Assembly (NCBI RefSeq): GCF_006385705.1
Contig: NZ_VFRQ01000002.1
Location: 186,001 to 250,000 of the forward strand
DNA: 64,000 nt
Reading direction: 5' to 3'
Source: Pontibacter mangrovi
Lineage (GTDB): Bacteria; Bacteroidota; Bacteroidia; Cytophagales; Hymenobacteraceae
Below the pieces are notes generated by a model. It did no database searches. It was not told the DNA's origin and saw only the letters and a list, made by a program, of their open reading frames with translations. Made by a program: the position numbers and the translations under genes. Positions 9,401 through 16,062 of this stretch are shown piece by piece (within the stretch, counting starts at the first letter, position 1; each line of letters starts with the position of its first letter).

Positions 9401-9854
9401 CGAAACCGACATGGAGGTGCTGATACCGGAGAGTTATGTGAGCAACATTTCGGAGCGCCTGAACCTCTACAGCAAACTCGACAGCGTGAAAAGTATGGAA
9501 GAGCTGGAGAAACTCACGGCAAGTATAACCGACCGTTTCGGGCCGATGCCGGAGCAGGTGCAGCAGCTGGTGGAGATCGTGAAACTACGCTGGCAGGCGC
9601 AGCAGCTGGGCTTCGAGAAGCTCACTATTAAGAAGGAAGTAATGAAAGGCTACCTGCCCAGCGAGAACAACGACAAGTATTTCCAGTCTGATACCTTCGG
9701 CAACATCCTAAAGTATGTGCAGCAGCACCCGCGCCGCTCGCGCCTGAAAGAAGCCAAGGACAAGCTGATCGTGATCGTGGAGGACATCCAAAGTATAGAA
9801 GATGCCAAGGAAGTTTTTGAGGGGCTTGGCGTGAAAGCGCTGGTCTCAGCCTAA
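6483..9854 (+). CDS. mfd: Transcription-repair coupling factor Mfd
   Basis: A 1123-residue protein of normal family length. It has an N-terminal UvrB-like module, a CarD-like RNA polymerase interaction domain beginning near residue 434 (LQPGDYITHVDYGIGRFAG), and an SF2 translocase with Walker A GDVGFGKTE (~589-597) and DEEQ box (~689-692). TATPIPRTL, the helicase C part (STNIIESGLDIENAN, QMRGRVGRS) and the C-terminal TRCF domain (VLIPESYVSNISERLNLYSKL) follow. Mfd pushes stalled RNA polymerase off damaged DNA and recruits UvrA. The gene is alone, with a possible promoter and leader hairpin upstream. Several AAGTAT motifs occur in frame. Confidence 0.98.
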   Translation: MKVTDFLELYRLDSVVQTIAERLKAKEPYRLQLKGMAGSLDAVMASAVYTLNPQHQLFVMHDKEEAAYFYTDLKNLLGDQKEILLFPTSYKRPYSFDDTENANILMRAEVLNRLNSKADKGELIVTYPEALTEKVINKKSLVENTLGAKVGAKLDVSFLSEMLAEYGFERTEFVYEAGQYAVRGGIVDVFSYANDLPYRIELFGDEIESIRTFDPDTQLSVETKKAISIIPNVQTKLLQETREAFLDFLPKNTNIWFKDVRLTLDVIDEYFDKASYNFEKMMAGSGGTQIVSDPEQLFQTQKQFKKLLDNFTVVEIGKRFHFKFAEVLQLQAKPQPSFNKDFTRLLKDLHEHQGAGFVNLIATDSPRQINRLTMIFDELDHDVRFQHLPVSLREGFIDQTLKITCYTDHQLFDRFYQHKAKEGHSKTKAMTLKELRSLQPGDYITHVDYGIGRFAGLEKVEVGGRLQEAIRLVYRDDDLLYVSIHSLHKISKYSGKEGGPPSMSKLGSPEWENRKKKVKSKVKDIAHELISLYAKRKAAPGYAFSKDGFLQAELESSFIYEDTPDQAKSTEDVKADMEQPHPMDRLVCGDVGFGKTEIAIRAAFKAACDGKQVAVLVPTTILAMQHFRTFRDRLEQFPITVDYINRFKTAKDTKETLKRVAEGKVDILIGTHRIVSKDVKFKDLGLLVIDEEQKFGVKTKDKLKEMRVNVDTLTLTATPIPRTLHFSLMGARDLSVIATPPPNRQPVKTELHVFDEGLIRDAVVSEMKRGGQVFFVHNRIKDIEEIADMILRHVPDAKVTYAHGQMEPEKLEKRMMKFVNGEYDVLVSTNIIESGLDIENANTIIINRAHMFGLSDLHQMRGRVGRSNKKAYCYLLTPPVAGLPSDARKRLSTLEEFSDLGEGFKIAMRDLDIRGAGNLLGGEQSGFITDLGFEMYHQVLDDAIKELKETEFRELFLGDNLAEFVEPVRECNIETDMEVLIPESYVSNISERLNLYSKLDSVKSMEELEKLTASITDRFGPMPEQVQQLVEIVKLRWQAQQLGFEKLTIKKEVMKGYLPSENNDKYFQSDTFGNILKYVQQHPRRSRLKEAKDKLIVIVEDIQSIEDAKEVFEGLGVKALVSA

Positions 9855-10154
9855 AGTAAACCCGAAGTATGAATCTGTTTAAGATGCCCTGTCATACTTT
9901 GGCAGGGCATCCTCATAAATAGCTGGCTTCAGGGACGGTAGCTGTTGGTGCGGCGGCAAAGTATAATCTTTTAAACATCGGTCTATCTTCAAACCAGCAA
10001 ATTTTCGTATAGCCTTGTATGGAGGGATGTTTTGCCTTTCCAGAAATATAAACTATCTTGGACAGTGTATACTTCACCGATCCCCAGTGCACATAGGTGC
10101 GTATGGGTTAAATAAAAGTGCGACTTGAGGCGTTATACCCTGCGGGAGCACCAC
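9855..10154. other. Gene-free stretch after mfd
   Basis: About 390 nt separate mfd from the receiver gene. A perfect 9-bp hairpin, GATGCCCTG (9883-9891) with CAGGGCATC (9903-9911), lies just after the mfd stop. It has no T-run, so it is a weak terminator or an mRNA end stabiliser. The rest holds AAGTAT/ATACTT motifs and no convincing reading frame. A promoter sits at the right end. Confidence 0.6.
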
Positions 10155-10183
10155 TTTCTGCGGCAGTGCCGCAAATACCTTTG
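10155..10183 (+). promoter_or_regulatory. Promoter of the single-domain receiver gene
   Basis: TACCTTTG at 10176-10183 matches TAnnTTTG. TTTC at 10155-10158, spaced by 17 nt, is a near -33 box. A small inverted repeat, TGCGGCAGTGCCGCA, fills the spacer and could be an operator. The same -7 octamer and 17-nt spacing recur before the PAS gene at 38490. Confidence 0.6.
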
Positions 10184-10245
10184 AACAAAGTTTCCCTTAT
10201 CTACTTTAAGTAACAGACCAAAGATTCCTACACGAGGTGGCCACC

Positions 10246-10653
10246 ATGAAAGAGCTGAACACGATTCTACTGATAGACGATGACGAGACAACCAACTACC
10301 TGAACCACCGCTTGCTGGCCCGCCTGCAGGCAGCCCCCGACATCAGGGTAGTGATGAATGGCGAAGAAGCGCTGGACTACCTGGAGCATGCCTTCGCCGG
10401 TGTGGAAGGCTACCCTCGCCCCGACCTTATTTTTGTAGACATCAAAATGTCGGTAATGGATGGGTTTGAGTTTTTGGAAGAGTACCAGAAGTTCTCGGAA
10501 GAGCAGAAAGGCGAAACCGTGCTCCTGATGCTAACCTCTTCGGCCAGTTTCTACGACCTGGAGAAACTCAAGGCTTTCCCGGATGTGCGCAAGCATTACT
10601 CCAAGCCCTTGGCGGAGGCCGACGTGCGCGAAATTTTGCAGGAGTACTTTTAA
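10246..10653 (+). CDS. Single-domain response regulator
   Basis: A 135-residue lone receiver domain from the ATG at 10246. A GTG 9 nt upstream is possible but less likely. The acidic pair is Asp11/Asp12 (LLIDDDETTN), the phospho-acceptor Asp65 lies in LIFVDIKMSVMDGFEF, the switch Thr/Ser is in LMLTSSAS and the conserved Lys in HYSKPL. The usual Pro after the phospho-Asp (D-x-x-M-P) is Ser here. It has no output domain, so it should act through protein contacts like CheY or Rcp1-type regulators. It has its own promoter and terminator, and no kinase is adjacent. Confidence 0.93.
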   Translation: MKELNTILLIDDDETTNYLNHRLLARLQAAPDIRVVMNGEEALDYLEHAFAGVEGYPRPDLIFVDIKMSVMDGFEFLEEYQKFSEEQKGETVLLMLTSSASFYDLEKLKAFPDVRKHYSKPLAEADVREILQEYF

Positions 10654-10674
10654 CCTGTTGCTAAACCGGCTACG

Positions 10675-10715
10675 GCAGCGGCTCCCTTACTAGCTAAGGG
10701 GGCCGCTGCTTTTTT
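10675..10715 (+). terminator. Rho-independent terminator of the receiver gene
   Basis: A long stem, GCAGCGGC plus CCCTTA pairing with TAAGGG plus GCCGCTGC (10675-10709), is followed by six T (10710-10715). It is a textbook intrinsic terminator. Confidence 0.9.
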
Positions 10716-10818
10716 ATGGCCGATGCGGCCCGTTAACTATAGCCATAGCATTACCGTAAACTAAGTACCACAGTTTGTGGGCTAATACATTGTGAAACAT
10801 CTAAATAAAGATACAGCT

Positions 10819-11637
10819 ATGGCAAACAACCCAATGACACCGGACAATAACGAGAACCACGAGATCGGGCGTGACCTGTATAAGAAAGACCAGCAACAGC
10901 AGGGGCAGCAGCATACCCAGCGCTACGGCTACCGCGGCCAGGATACCCGCCAGTGGGGTGAGGGAAACTACTTCCATACCGGCCCAAACCCGCGCGGTGC
11001 CCAGGACAAGCCAGAGCATAAGTATGGCGAAAGCTACCAGCACGACCAGCACTCGACCTACGCCCGCGAGCGCAACGCGCATTTAGCCGACCACTACGGC
11101 AGCAAGCCCGGCAGCGCCTACCGCGAAGAGGGGCACTACCTGAACCACGGCAACCGCAGCGGCCACTACATGCAACGCCCTGAAGCACCCGGCGCACCTT
11201 TGCAAAGCAACCGCAGCGACATGAACGAACGCCGCAACGAGCCTTGGCGCGAGGGGCCCGGCACCCGCAGCCGCTACAAAGACGATGACTTCCGCTACGG
11301 CAGTGGCTCGCACAACTGGTACCGCGAGGGCCGTTATACCCCCGACAGCGACGAGACAGCTCCTTACCCACGCGAGCACCGCGGCTTTATGGACCGGGTA
11401 AAAGACACCTGGAATGACATCTGGCACTCGGACGACCCGCGTTACCAGCCGCGCCACCAGCACCAGCCCAGCCCCGCAGACCGCGTGGACTCGCATAAGC
11501 GCTATGGCTCAGAGCCTTACCGCGACCGCTACTACAGCAGGGGCTACGAGAGCGGGCCTCGTTGGGCCGATGAAACCGACTCCGGCAACGACAACTACTA
11601 TAACGATATAGACAGGGACCAACGGTACCGCCGCTAG
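10819..11637 (+). CDS. Disordered Gly/Arg/Tyr/His-rich protein
   Basis: A 272-residue protein from the ATG at 10819; a GTG at 10792 would add nine residues. It is almost wholly low-complexity and hydrophilic, with many RYG, HYG and YR pairs and no predicted hydrophobic core. The exception is one amphipathic stretch near residues 188-206 (HRGFMDRVKDTWNDIWHSD), which resembles the short helix of SWFGD-type stress proteins. There is no signal peptide. Composition suggests an intrinsically disordered, possibly nucleic-acid-binding or desiccation/stress protein (inference). It has its own terminator and is followed by a second disordered gene. Confidence 0.75.
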   Translation: MANNPMTPDNNENHEIGRDLYKKDQQQQGQQHTQRYGYRGQDTRQWGEGNYFHTGPNPRGAQDKPEHKYGESYQHDQHSTYARERNAHLADHYGSKPGSAYREEGHYLNHGNRSGHYMQRPEAPGAPLQSNRSDMNERRNEPWREGPGTRSRYKDDDFRYGSGSHNWYREGRYTPDSDETAPYPREHRGFMDRVKDTWNDIWHSDDPRYQPRHQHQPSPADRVDSHKRYGSEPYRDRYYSRGYESGPRWADETDSGNDNYYNDIDRDQRYRR

Positions 11638-11695
11638 GGCCGTATAAGCATACCTGATTAGGTAGATTTGGAAGTAGATTAATTTGGTTAATGAG

Positions 11696-11731
11696 CAGGA
11701 GAGCTGGCGCTGAGCCGGCCCTCCTGTTTTT
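11696..11731 (+). terminator. Rho-independent terminator
   Basis: CAGGAG (11696-11701) pairs with CTCCTG (11721-11726) and an inner GCTGGC pairs with GCCGGC. TTTTTATTT follows. It ends the disordered-protein gene upstream. Confidence 0.85.
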
Positions 11732-11843
11732 ATTTCTCCCAAATTATGCTTATCTTAAAAAGGAACCTCCTGACTATCACAGCGTACACTGAAATTACCT
11801 GTGGTTTGTCAGGTCATTTTTTTACCATTTAAGAGAAACAAGC

Positions 11844-12260
11844 ATGCAGCACGAAGAGCAAGACCCAAGACACCCGCACCACCGGGAGCACCATCCGCCG
11901 CGCCCGCCGCGCCCGGAGCACTTCCATGATTTCAGAAGCCGCTGGGGGGAGCCCGTACCGGCCATTTACCCAGGCCACCCGGAGTGGCAGCCAGAGGAGG
12001 AGCGCATGAGGCCAGACCGCCGCTTCCACCGCGAAGAGTGGCTACCCGAGCAGCAGCGCCACCACCAGCCGCACCCAGAGCATTTCCGCCGCATGGAAGA
12101 GCAGTATCCGCCACACCCTATTTGGCGCCAGCGCGACGTACACTTCGACCCCAGCAACCAGCGCGTGGAAGACCGTTGGTTCGAAGACCCGCTCATGCCA
12201 CATCCAAACCGCAGGCAAACCCGCCATTACGATGGCTTCTGGCAAGACTACGAGGATTAG
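11844..12260 (+). CDS. Disordered His/Pro/Arg/Glu-rich small protein
   Basis: A 138-residue protein dominated by His, Pro, Arg, Glu and Trp (for example HPHHREHHPPRPPRPEHF near the N-terminus, and repeated HPE, PEE and HRE). No signal peptide, membrane helix or known domain was found. The His clusters could bind metal, but no defined site is visible. Its bias resembles the gene upstream, and both are followed by strong terminators, so both are likely well-expressed single genes. Function unknown. Confidence 0.7.
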   Translation: MQHEEQDPRHPHHREHHPPRPPRPEHFHDFRSRWGEPVPAIYPGHPEWQPEEERMRPDRRFHREEWLPEQQRHHQPHPEHFRRMEEQYPPHPIWRQRDVHFDPSNQRVEDRWFEDPLMPHPNRRQTRHYDGFWQDYED

Positions 12261-12284
12261 CCCGAACACACCAGAAAAGATGAC

Positions 12285-12315
12285 AAAAGCCGGTATAGCC
12301 GGCTTTCGCTTTTTA
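12285..12315 (+). terminator. Rho-independent terminator
   Basis: AAAGCCGG and CCGGCTTT (about 12286-12306) form the stem. CGCTTTTT follows. Confidence 0.8.
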
Positions 12316-12343
12316 TACCATACTTGCACTGCCTGCCCTTCTT

Positions 12344-12373
12344 TTTGCCTAAGTTTATACTTTTGTAATTTTG
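12344..12373 (+). promoter_or_regulatory. Promoter of the uracil-DNA glycosylase-like gene
   Basis: TTTG at 12344-12347, an 18-nt spacer and TAATTTTG at 12366-12373 match both Bacteroidota promoter boxes exactly. Only five bases separate it from the ATG at 12379, so transcription would begin at or inside the start codon. Confidence 0.6.
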
Positions 12374-12378
12374 TGGGG

Positions 12379-12957
12379 ATGAAGCAACTGGAGAGTTTAC
12401 TGCAGCAGGTGCGCGCCTGCCGCATCTGCGAAGATAGTTTACCGTTGGGGCCACGCCCCGTGCTGGCCGCCGCAAGCACAGCGAAGTTATTGGTAGTAGG
12501 CCAGGCACCGGGCACCAAAGTACACGCCAGCGGCATTCCCTGGGATGACCAGAGCGGCAAGCGCCTGCGGCAGTGGCTGCGGCTGGAGCCAGAGGTGTTT
12601 TACGACGCCTCCCAGGTCGCCATCATTCCCATGGGCTTCTGCTACCCCGGCAAAGGCAAATCCGGCGACTTGCCGCCCCGCCCTGAGTGTGCCCGGCACT
12701 GGCACCAGCAGCTGCTCGCCCTCCTGCCCGACATTCAGCTCACGCTGCTCATCGGCAAGTATGCCCAGGACTATTTCCTGGGTAGCCAGGCAAGGCCAAC
12801 CCTCACCGAAACAGTAGCCAATTGGCACGAGTATCTGCCAACGTATATGCCCATGCCGCACCCTTCGCCACGCAACCAGTTCTGGCTGCGCCGCAACCCT
12901 TGGTTCGAGGCTGATGCTATACCTTATGTGCAGCAGCTGGTGCACCGTATTCTCTAG
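12379..12957 (+). CDS. Uracil-DNA glycosylase superfamily protein
   Basis: A 192-residue protein. The ATG at 12379 is chosen because upstream in-frame codons overlap the preceding terminator. Near the N-terminus CRICEDSLPLGPRPV carries the Cys pair seen in one UDG subgroup. The signature segments are VVGQAPGTKVHASGIPWDD (family 4/5-like motif 1) and MPHPSPRNQFWLRRNPWF (motif 2 with the active-site His). It is the compact uracil-DNA-glycosylase-like type often annotated only as a superfamily member. A base-excision role is likely but not shown. The next gene starts 59 nt downstream on the same strand. Confidence 0.85.
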   Translation: MKQLESLLQQVRACRICEDSLPLGPRPVLAAASTAKLLVVGQAPGTKVHASGIPWDDQSGKRLRQWLRLEPEVFYDASQVAIIPMGFCYPGKGKSGDLPPRPECARHWHQQLLALLPDIQLTLLIGKYAQDYFLGSQARPTLTETVANWHEYLPTYMPMPHPSPRNQFWLRRNPWFEADAIPYVQQLVHRIL

Positions 12958-13016
12958 AAATATGCGTACATTTAACTGCCACAGCGCGCTGTGTACACCC
13001 AAAGCCAGCCTACGGT

Positions 13017-14165
13017 ATGATAAACTACCCCACAAGCAAACTGCCTGATGTAGGCACCAGCATTTTTACGGTAATGTCGGCACTGGCCAACGAGCATAAA
13101 GCGATAAACCTCTCGCAGGGCTTCCCGGACTTTAATTGCCCCAAGCCGCTGATGGACCTGGTGACGAAGTATATGCGCGAGGGCTTTAACCAATATGCGC
13201 CGATGGCCGGCATGCCGCAGCTGCGCCACCAGATCGGCCAGAAAACGGAGCGAATGTATGGCTATCAGCCTGACCCCGACACGGAAATAACTGTTACCTC
13301 TGGTGCCACGGAGGCCCTGAACGCGGCCATCACGGCGGTAGTAAAGCCAGGCGATGAAGTAGTGTTGCTGGAGCCATGCTACGACAGTTACGCACCGGTT
13401 ATCCGGCTGTGCGGCGGCTCCCCCATCTACGTGCCGCTGGCCTTGCCAAACTTCTCCGTGGACTGGGACCAGGTAAAGAAGCGCATCTCCTCCCGCACCC
13501 GCATGGTCATCATCAACACACCGCATAACCCCACCGGCGCCGTTATAGCAAAGCAGGATATGGACATGCTGGCCAGCCTAACCAGCGGCAGCGATATACT
13601 GGTGCTAAGCGATGAAGTGTATGAGCACATGGTGTTTGACGGGCAGCAGCATTACAGCGCGTTGCAGCACCCGCAGCTGCGCGAGCGTAGTTTTGTCGTA
13701 TCGTCGTTCGGGAAAACGTACCATACCACCGGCTGGAAGGTAGGCTATGCCATTGCTCCGCCCCGGCTAACCGCTGAGCTACGCAGGGTGCACCAGTTTA
13801 CCACATTCTGCACCGCTACTCCCTTTCAGCTGGCTATCGCCGATTTTATAGAGGAAGCGCAACACTACCTGCAGCTACCGGACTTCTACCAGGCTAAACG
13901 CGACCTTTTTGTGGAGCTGCTGCGGCAAACACGGTTCGAGGCGGTTCCTTCGGCGGGCACCTATTTTCAGCTGGCAAAGTATAGCGGCATCACCGACGCT
14001 TATGACCTGGAGTTTGCCAAGCGCCTGACCACCGGCACAGGCGTGGCCGCCATACCGGTGTCGGCATTCTACCATGACAAAACCGATCATAAGTACCTGC
14101 GTTTCTGCTTTGCCAAAAGCGAGGAGACATTAAGGACAGCCGCAGAGAAGCTGGCTAAATTGTAA
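13017..14165 (+). CDS. ybdL: Methionine (class I/II, PLP) aminotransferase
   Basis: A 382-residue fold-type I aminotransferase of normal length. It has the N-terminal SQGFPDFNCP, the cofactor motifs TSGATEAL and NTPHNPTGAV, and the PLP lysine at Lys233 in SSFGKTYHTTGWK, as in the methionine/kynurenine aminotransferase YbdL group. It should transaminate methionine and aromatic amino acids against 2-keto-4-methylthiobutyrate or glutamine. The omega-amidase gene follows after 68 nt. That pair fits the glutamine transaminase plus omega-amidase route that recycles keto-methylthiobutyrate to methionine. Family sure; exact substrate inferred. Confidence 0.92.
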   Translation: MINYPTSKLPDVGTSIFTVMSALANEHKAINLSQGFPDFNCPKPLMDLVTKYMREGFNQYAPMAGMPQLRHQIGQKTERMYGYQPDPDTEITVTSGATEALNAAITAVVKPGDEVVLLEPCYDSYAPVIRLCGGSPIYVPLALPNFSVDWDQVKKRISSRTRMVIINTPHNPTGAVIAKQDMDMLASLTSGSDILVLSDEVYEHMVFDGQQHYSALQHPQLRERSFVVSSFGKTYHTTGWKVGYAIAPPRLTAELRRVHQFTTFCTATPFQLAIADFIEEAQHYLQLPDFYQAKRDLFVELLRQTRFEAVPSAGTYFQLAKYSGITDAYDLEFAKRLTTGTGVAAIPVSAFYHDKTDHKYLRFCFAKSEETLRTAAEKLAKL

Positions 14166-14233
14166 GCTTTATTGCTTGATTGGTTAATTATTAACTTATT
14201 GCTTTTCATTTCTAATTTGCTCAAATTACGATA

Positions 14234-15007
14234 ATGGACCTACGCGTTAGCATAGTACAAACGGAGCTGCACTGGCAGGACCCGGCGGCAAACAGAAGTA
14301 TGTTTTCGGAGAAGTTGGCCGCTGCTGCCCCACAAACCGACCTGATCGTGCTGCCCGAGATGTTTACCACCGGGTTTAGCATGAACGCCACAGAAGTAGC
14401 GGAGCAAGCCGAGACTGATACGCTGCACTGGATGCAACAGGAGGCGCAGCGCCACGCGGCGGTGCTAACGGGCAGCGTGATGGTGCGGGTGGGCACGCAA
14501 TACTTTAACCGCCTGTACTGGGTGCGCCCCGACGGCAGCTACGCCAGCTATGATAAAAAGCACCTGTTCCGGATGGCCAAGGAGCACCATGCGTATACTG
14601 CCGGCAAAGAGCGGCTGGTGGTGGAGTTGAACGGCTGGAAAGTATGCCCACTGGTATGCTACGACCTGCGCTTCCCGGTTTGGAGCCGCAACACCGACAA
14701 CGCCTACGACCTGCTGCTGTATGTGGCTAACTGGCCCAAAGTGCGCCGCCAGCCCTGGAGCACGCTGCTGCAGGCCCGCGCCATCGAGAACCTGGCCTAT
14801 GTAGTGGGGGTAAACCGCGTCGGCACCGACGGCAACGGCTATCCCTACTCCGGCGATTCGGCTATCATCCACCCCAAAGGCTACCCCCTACTGGAAACAG
14901 CCGAGGTGGAAGGCATTCATACGTTAACCCTAAGTAAAAAGGAGCTGGAGGATTTCAAAGAGGCTTTCCCGGCGCACCTGGATGCTGACAGGTTTAGTTT
15001 AGAGTGA
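14234..15007 (+). CDS. yafV: Omega-amidase (nitrilase superfamily, YafV-like)
   Basis: A 257-residue protein with the nitrilase catalytic triad: Glu42 in LPEMFTTGFS, Lys108 in YDKKHLFRM, and the nucleophile Cys142 in VCYDLRFPVWSR. Omega-amidases hydrolyse 2-ketoglutaramate or 2-ketosuccinamate, the products left when glutamine or asparagine donates its amino group. The gene directly upstream encodes the matching aminotransferase, so the two probably form one transcript. The family length is normal and all residues are present. Confidence 0.92.
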   Translation: MDLRVSIVQTELHWQDPAANRSMFSEKLAAAAPQTDLIVLPEMFTTGFSMNATEVAEQAETDTLHWMQQEAQRHAAVLTGSVMVRVGTQYFNRLYWVRPDGSYASYDKKHLFRMAKEHHAYTAGKERLVVELNGWKVCPLVCYDLRFPVWSRNTDNAYDLLLYVANWPKVRRQPWSTLLQARAIENLAYVVGVNRVGTDGNGYPYSGDSAIIHPKGYPLLETAEVEGIHTLTLSKKELEDFKEAFPAHLDADRFSLE

Positions 15008-15136
15008 TAAGATTTGTTGGCCCCTAGCGCAAGTGGCTTGCGGTGCCGGGGTCAAACCACCCCTGGCTCTCTCCCGAAACAAGTGCGGGATCTGCGAATT
15101 GTTTAAGGCGGGGAAATTTCTGCAAAAGTATGAACT

Positions 15137-15200
15137 CACCCCTTAGAGCTACGCTCGCTACCTTCGAACTCCCGTTCTCGGTAGTCCAGAGGAGGGGAAT
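15137..15200 (+). repeat. Nested hairpin element, copy A
   Basis: A 64-nt element from CACCCC to GGGGAAT that aligns without gaps to 48326-48389. The outer stem is CCCCT with AGGGG. The inner stem is CTACC (15158-15162) with GGTAG (15180-15184). The inner stem in the other copy has a compensating base-pair change. Confidence 0.8.
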
Positions 15201-15225
15201 TAACCTCACCCCAGCCCTGTCCAAC

Positions 15226-15258
15226 CACCCCTGCCCCTCCTTGTCTAAGGAGGGGAAT
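15226..15258 (+). repeat. Short member of the CACCCC...GGGGAAT hairpin family
   Basis: CACCCCTGCCCCTCCTT, then GTCT, then AAGGAGGGGAAT. It shares both ends with the 64-nt element and with the pair at 47895-47966. Confidence 0.7.
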
Positions 15259-15534
15259 TATACTTGTTCCATAGCCCGAGCCGTGGCTATCTAAAAATGA
15301 TCCCAGCCTTTGGGTGGGGGTCTCCCCCAAGAGTGCCTTCTAGATTTTCGGTGCCGCCTTGGCGGCATTGCGACGCAGGAGCAAAGGAAATGTAGACAGC
15401 GCGATACCCTTATCGAGGGCCCCTACCCCCAAGGCGAGGCCTCCCGGCCTTGGAGGGAACCAAGTATGAAATGCAACTTTAGGTTTGTAAGACTGAGGAT
15501 GAAACGGCAGATAGTAAGGGTGGCTTAGTTAAAG

Positions 15535-15577
15535 TTGCGGAAAGCGGTGGCTATAGCGAGGTACAAGCGGACGCTTG
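15535..15577. repeat. Dispersed intergenic repeat, copy 2
   Basis: TTGCGGAAAGCGGTGGCTAT and onwards (15535-15556) matches 7-28 with one mismatch. ACAAGCGGACGCTTG (15563-15577) is identical to 118-132. Confidence 0.6.
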
Positions 15578-15675
15578 CGCTAAGGAAGCTTTAGAAAGTA
15601 TAACTAAAGTATAGCTGTGGATATAAAATCGGTCTGGAGCCCCAAGGCAGCCTGGCAGATTTTAGTCGAAGCGAG

Positions 15676-16062
15676 TTACACTTCTAAGAAGCGCTTCACC
15701 TCCCCCACTACCTCCTCTTCTATCACTACTTTAAACGCCACATGCGGGCGGGCGGCGAAAATGCGCTGGAGGCGCGGTTGCAGCCCAGTCAGGATAACTA
15801 GCCGCCGTTTTTCTTCCTCGAACAGCTCCTCCAGCAGCGGCATTATACTTGCCAGCTCGGTTGCCTCCCCATCCGCTTTTATACATACCACCGCACGGTG
15901 GCTTTCGCGCAACAGGCGCAGGGCGTAGTGTTGCAGCAACTCATCAGAGCGGGCATCCAGGTCTAGCACCGTTACCTGCGGAAAGCGTTGGCGCACCTGC
16001 TCTGCCACGGGCTGATGGAAGGCGGTGCTTTGCGTTAGATCCAGGTATAGAAAAGCCTGCAT
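15676..16062 (-). CDS. Hypothetical small soluble protein
   Basis: A 128-residue protein with no signal peptide or membrane helix. It alternates strands and helices in a Rossmann-like way: QAFLYLDLTQ, VTVLDLDARS, RAVVCIKADG, RRLVILTGLQ. No family recognised. Its ATG overlaps the TGA of the T9SS cargo gene upstream by one base (TGATG), so it is probably translated by coupling from that mRNA, although one product stays in the cytosol and the other is secreted. Confidence 0.75.
   Translation of the reverse strand: MQAFLYLDLTQSTAFHQPVAEQVRQRFPQVTVLDLDARSDELLQHYALRLLRESHRAVVCIKADGEATELASIMPLLEELFEEEKRRLVILTGLQPRLQRIFAARPHVAFKVVIEEEVVGEVKRFLEV

Larger units (their letters stand above)
15008..15675. 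other. Repeat-rich intergenic region
   Basis: No believable gene in 668 nt. It holds a 64-nt nested hairpin element (15137-15200), a shorter relative (15226-15258) and a second copy of the repeat at 7-132 (15535-15577). Further hairpins are GCCGCC-TT-GGCGGC at 15353-15366 and CCAAGGC/GCCTTGG at 15429-15453. A short frame at 15310-15528 is built from these hairpins and is not supported as a gene. The pattern suggests a landing site for small palindromic elements. Confidence 0.75.

Noticed and set aside
15310-15528. Possible 72-residue gene
   Set aside because: It is made of hairpin-rich intergenic repeats, has no homologous motif, and its codon use differs from real genes here.
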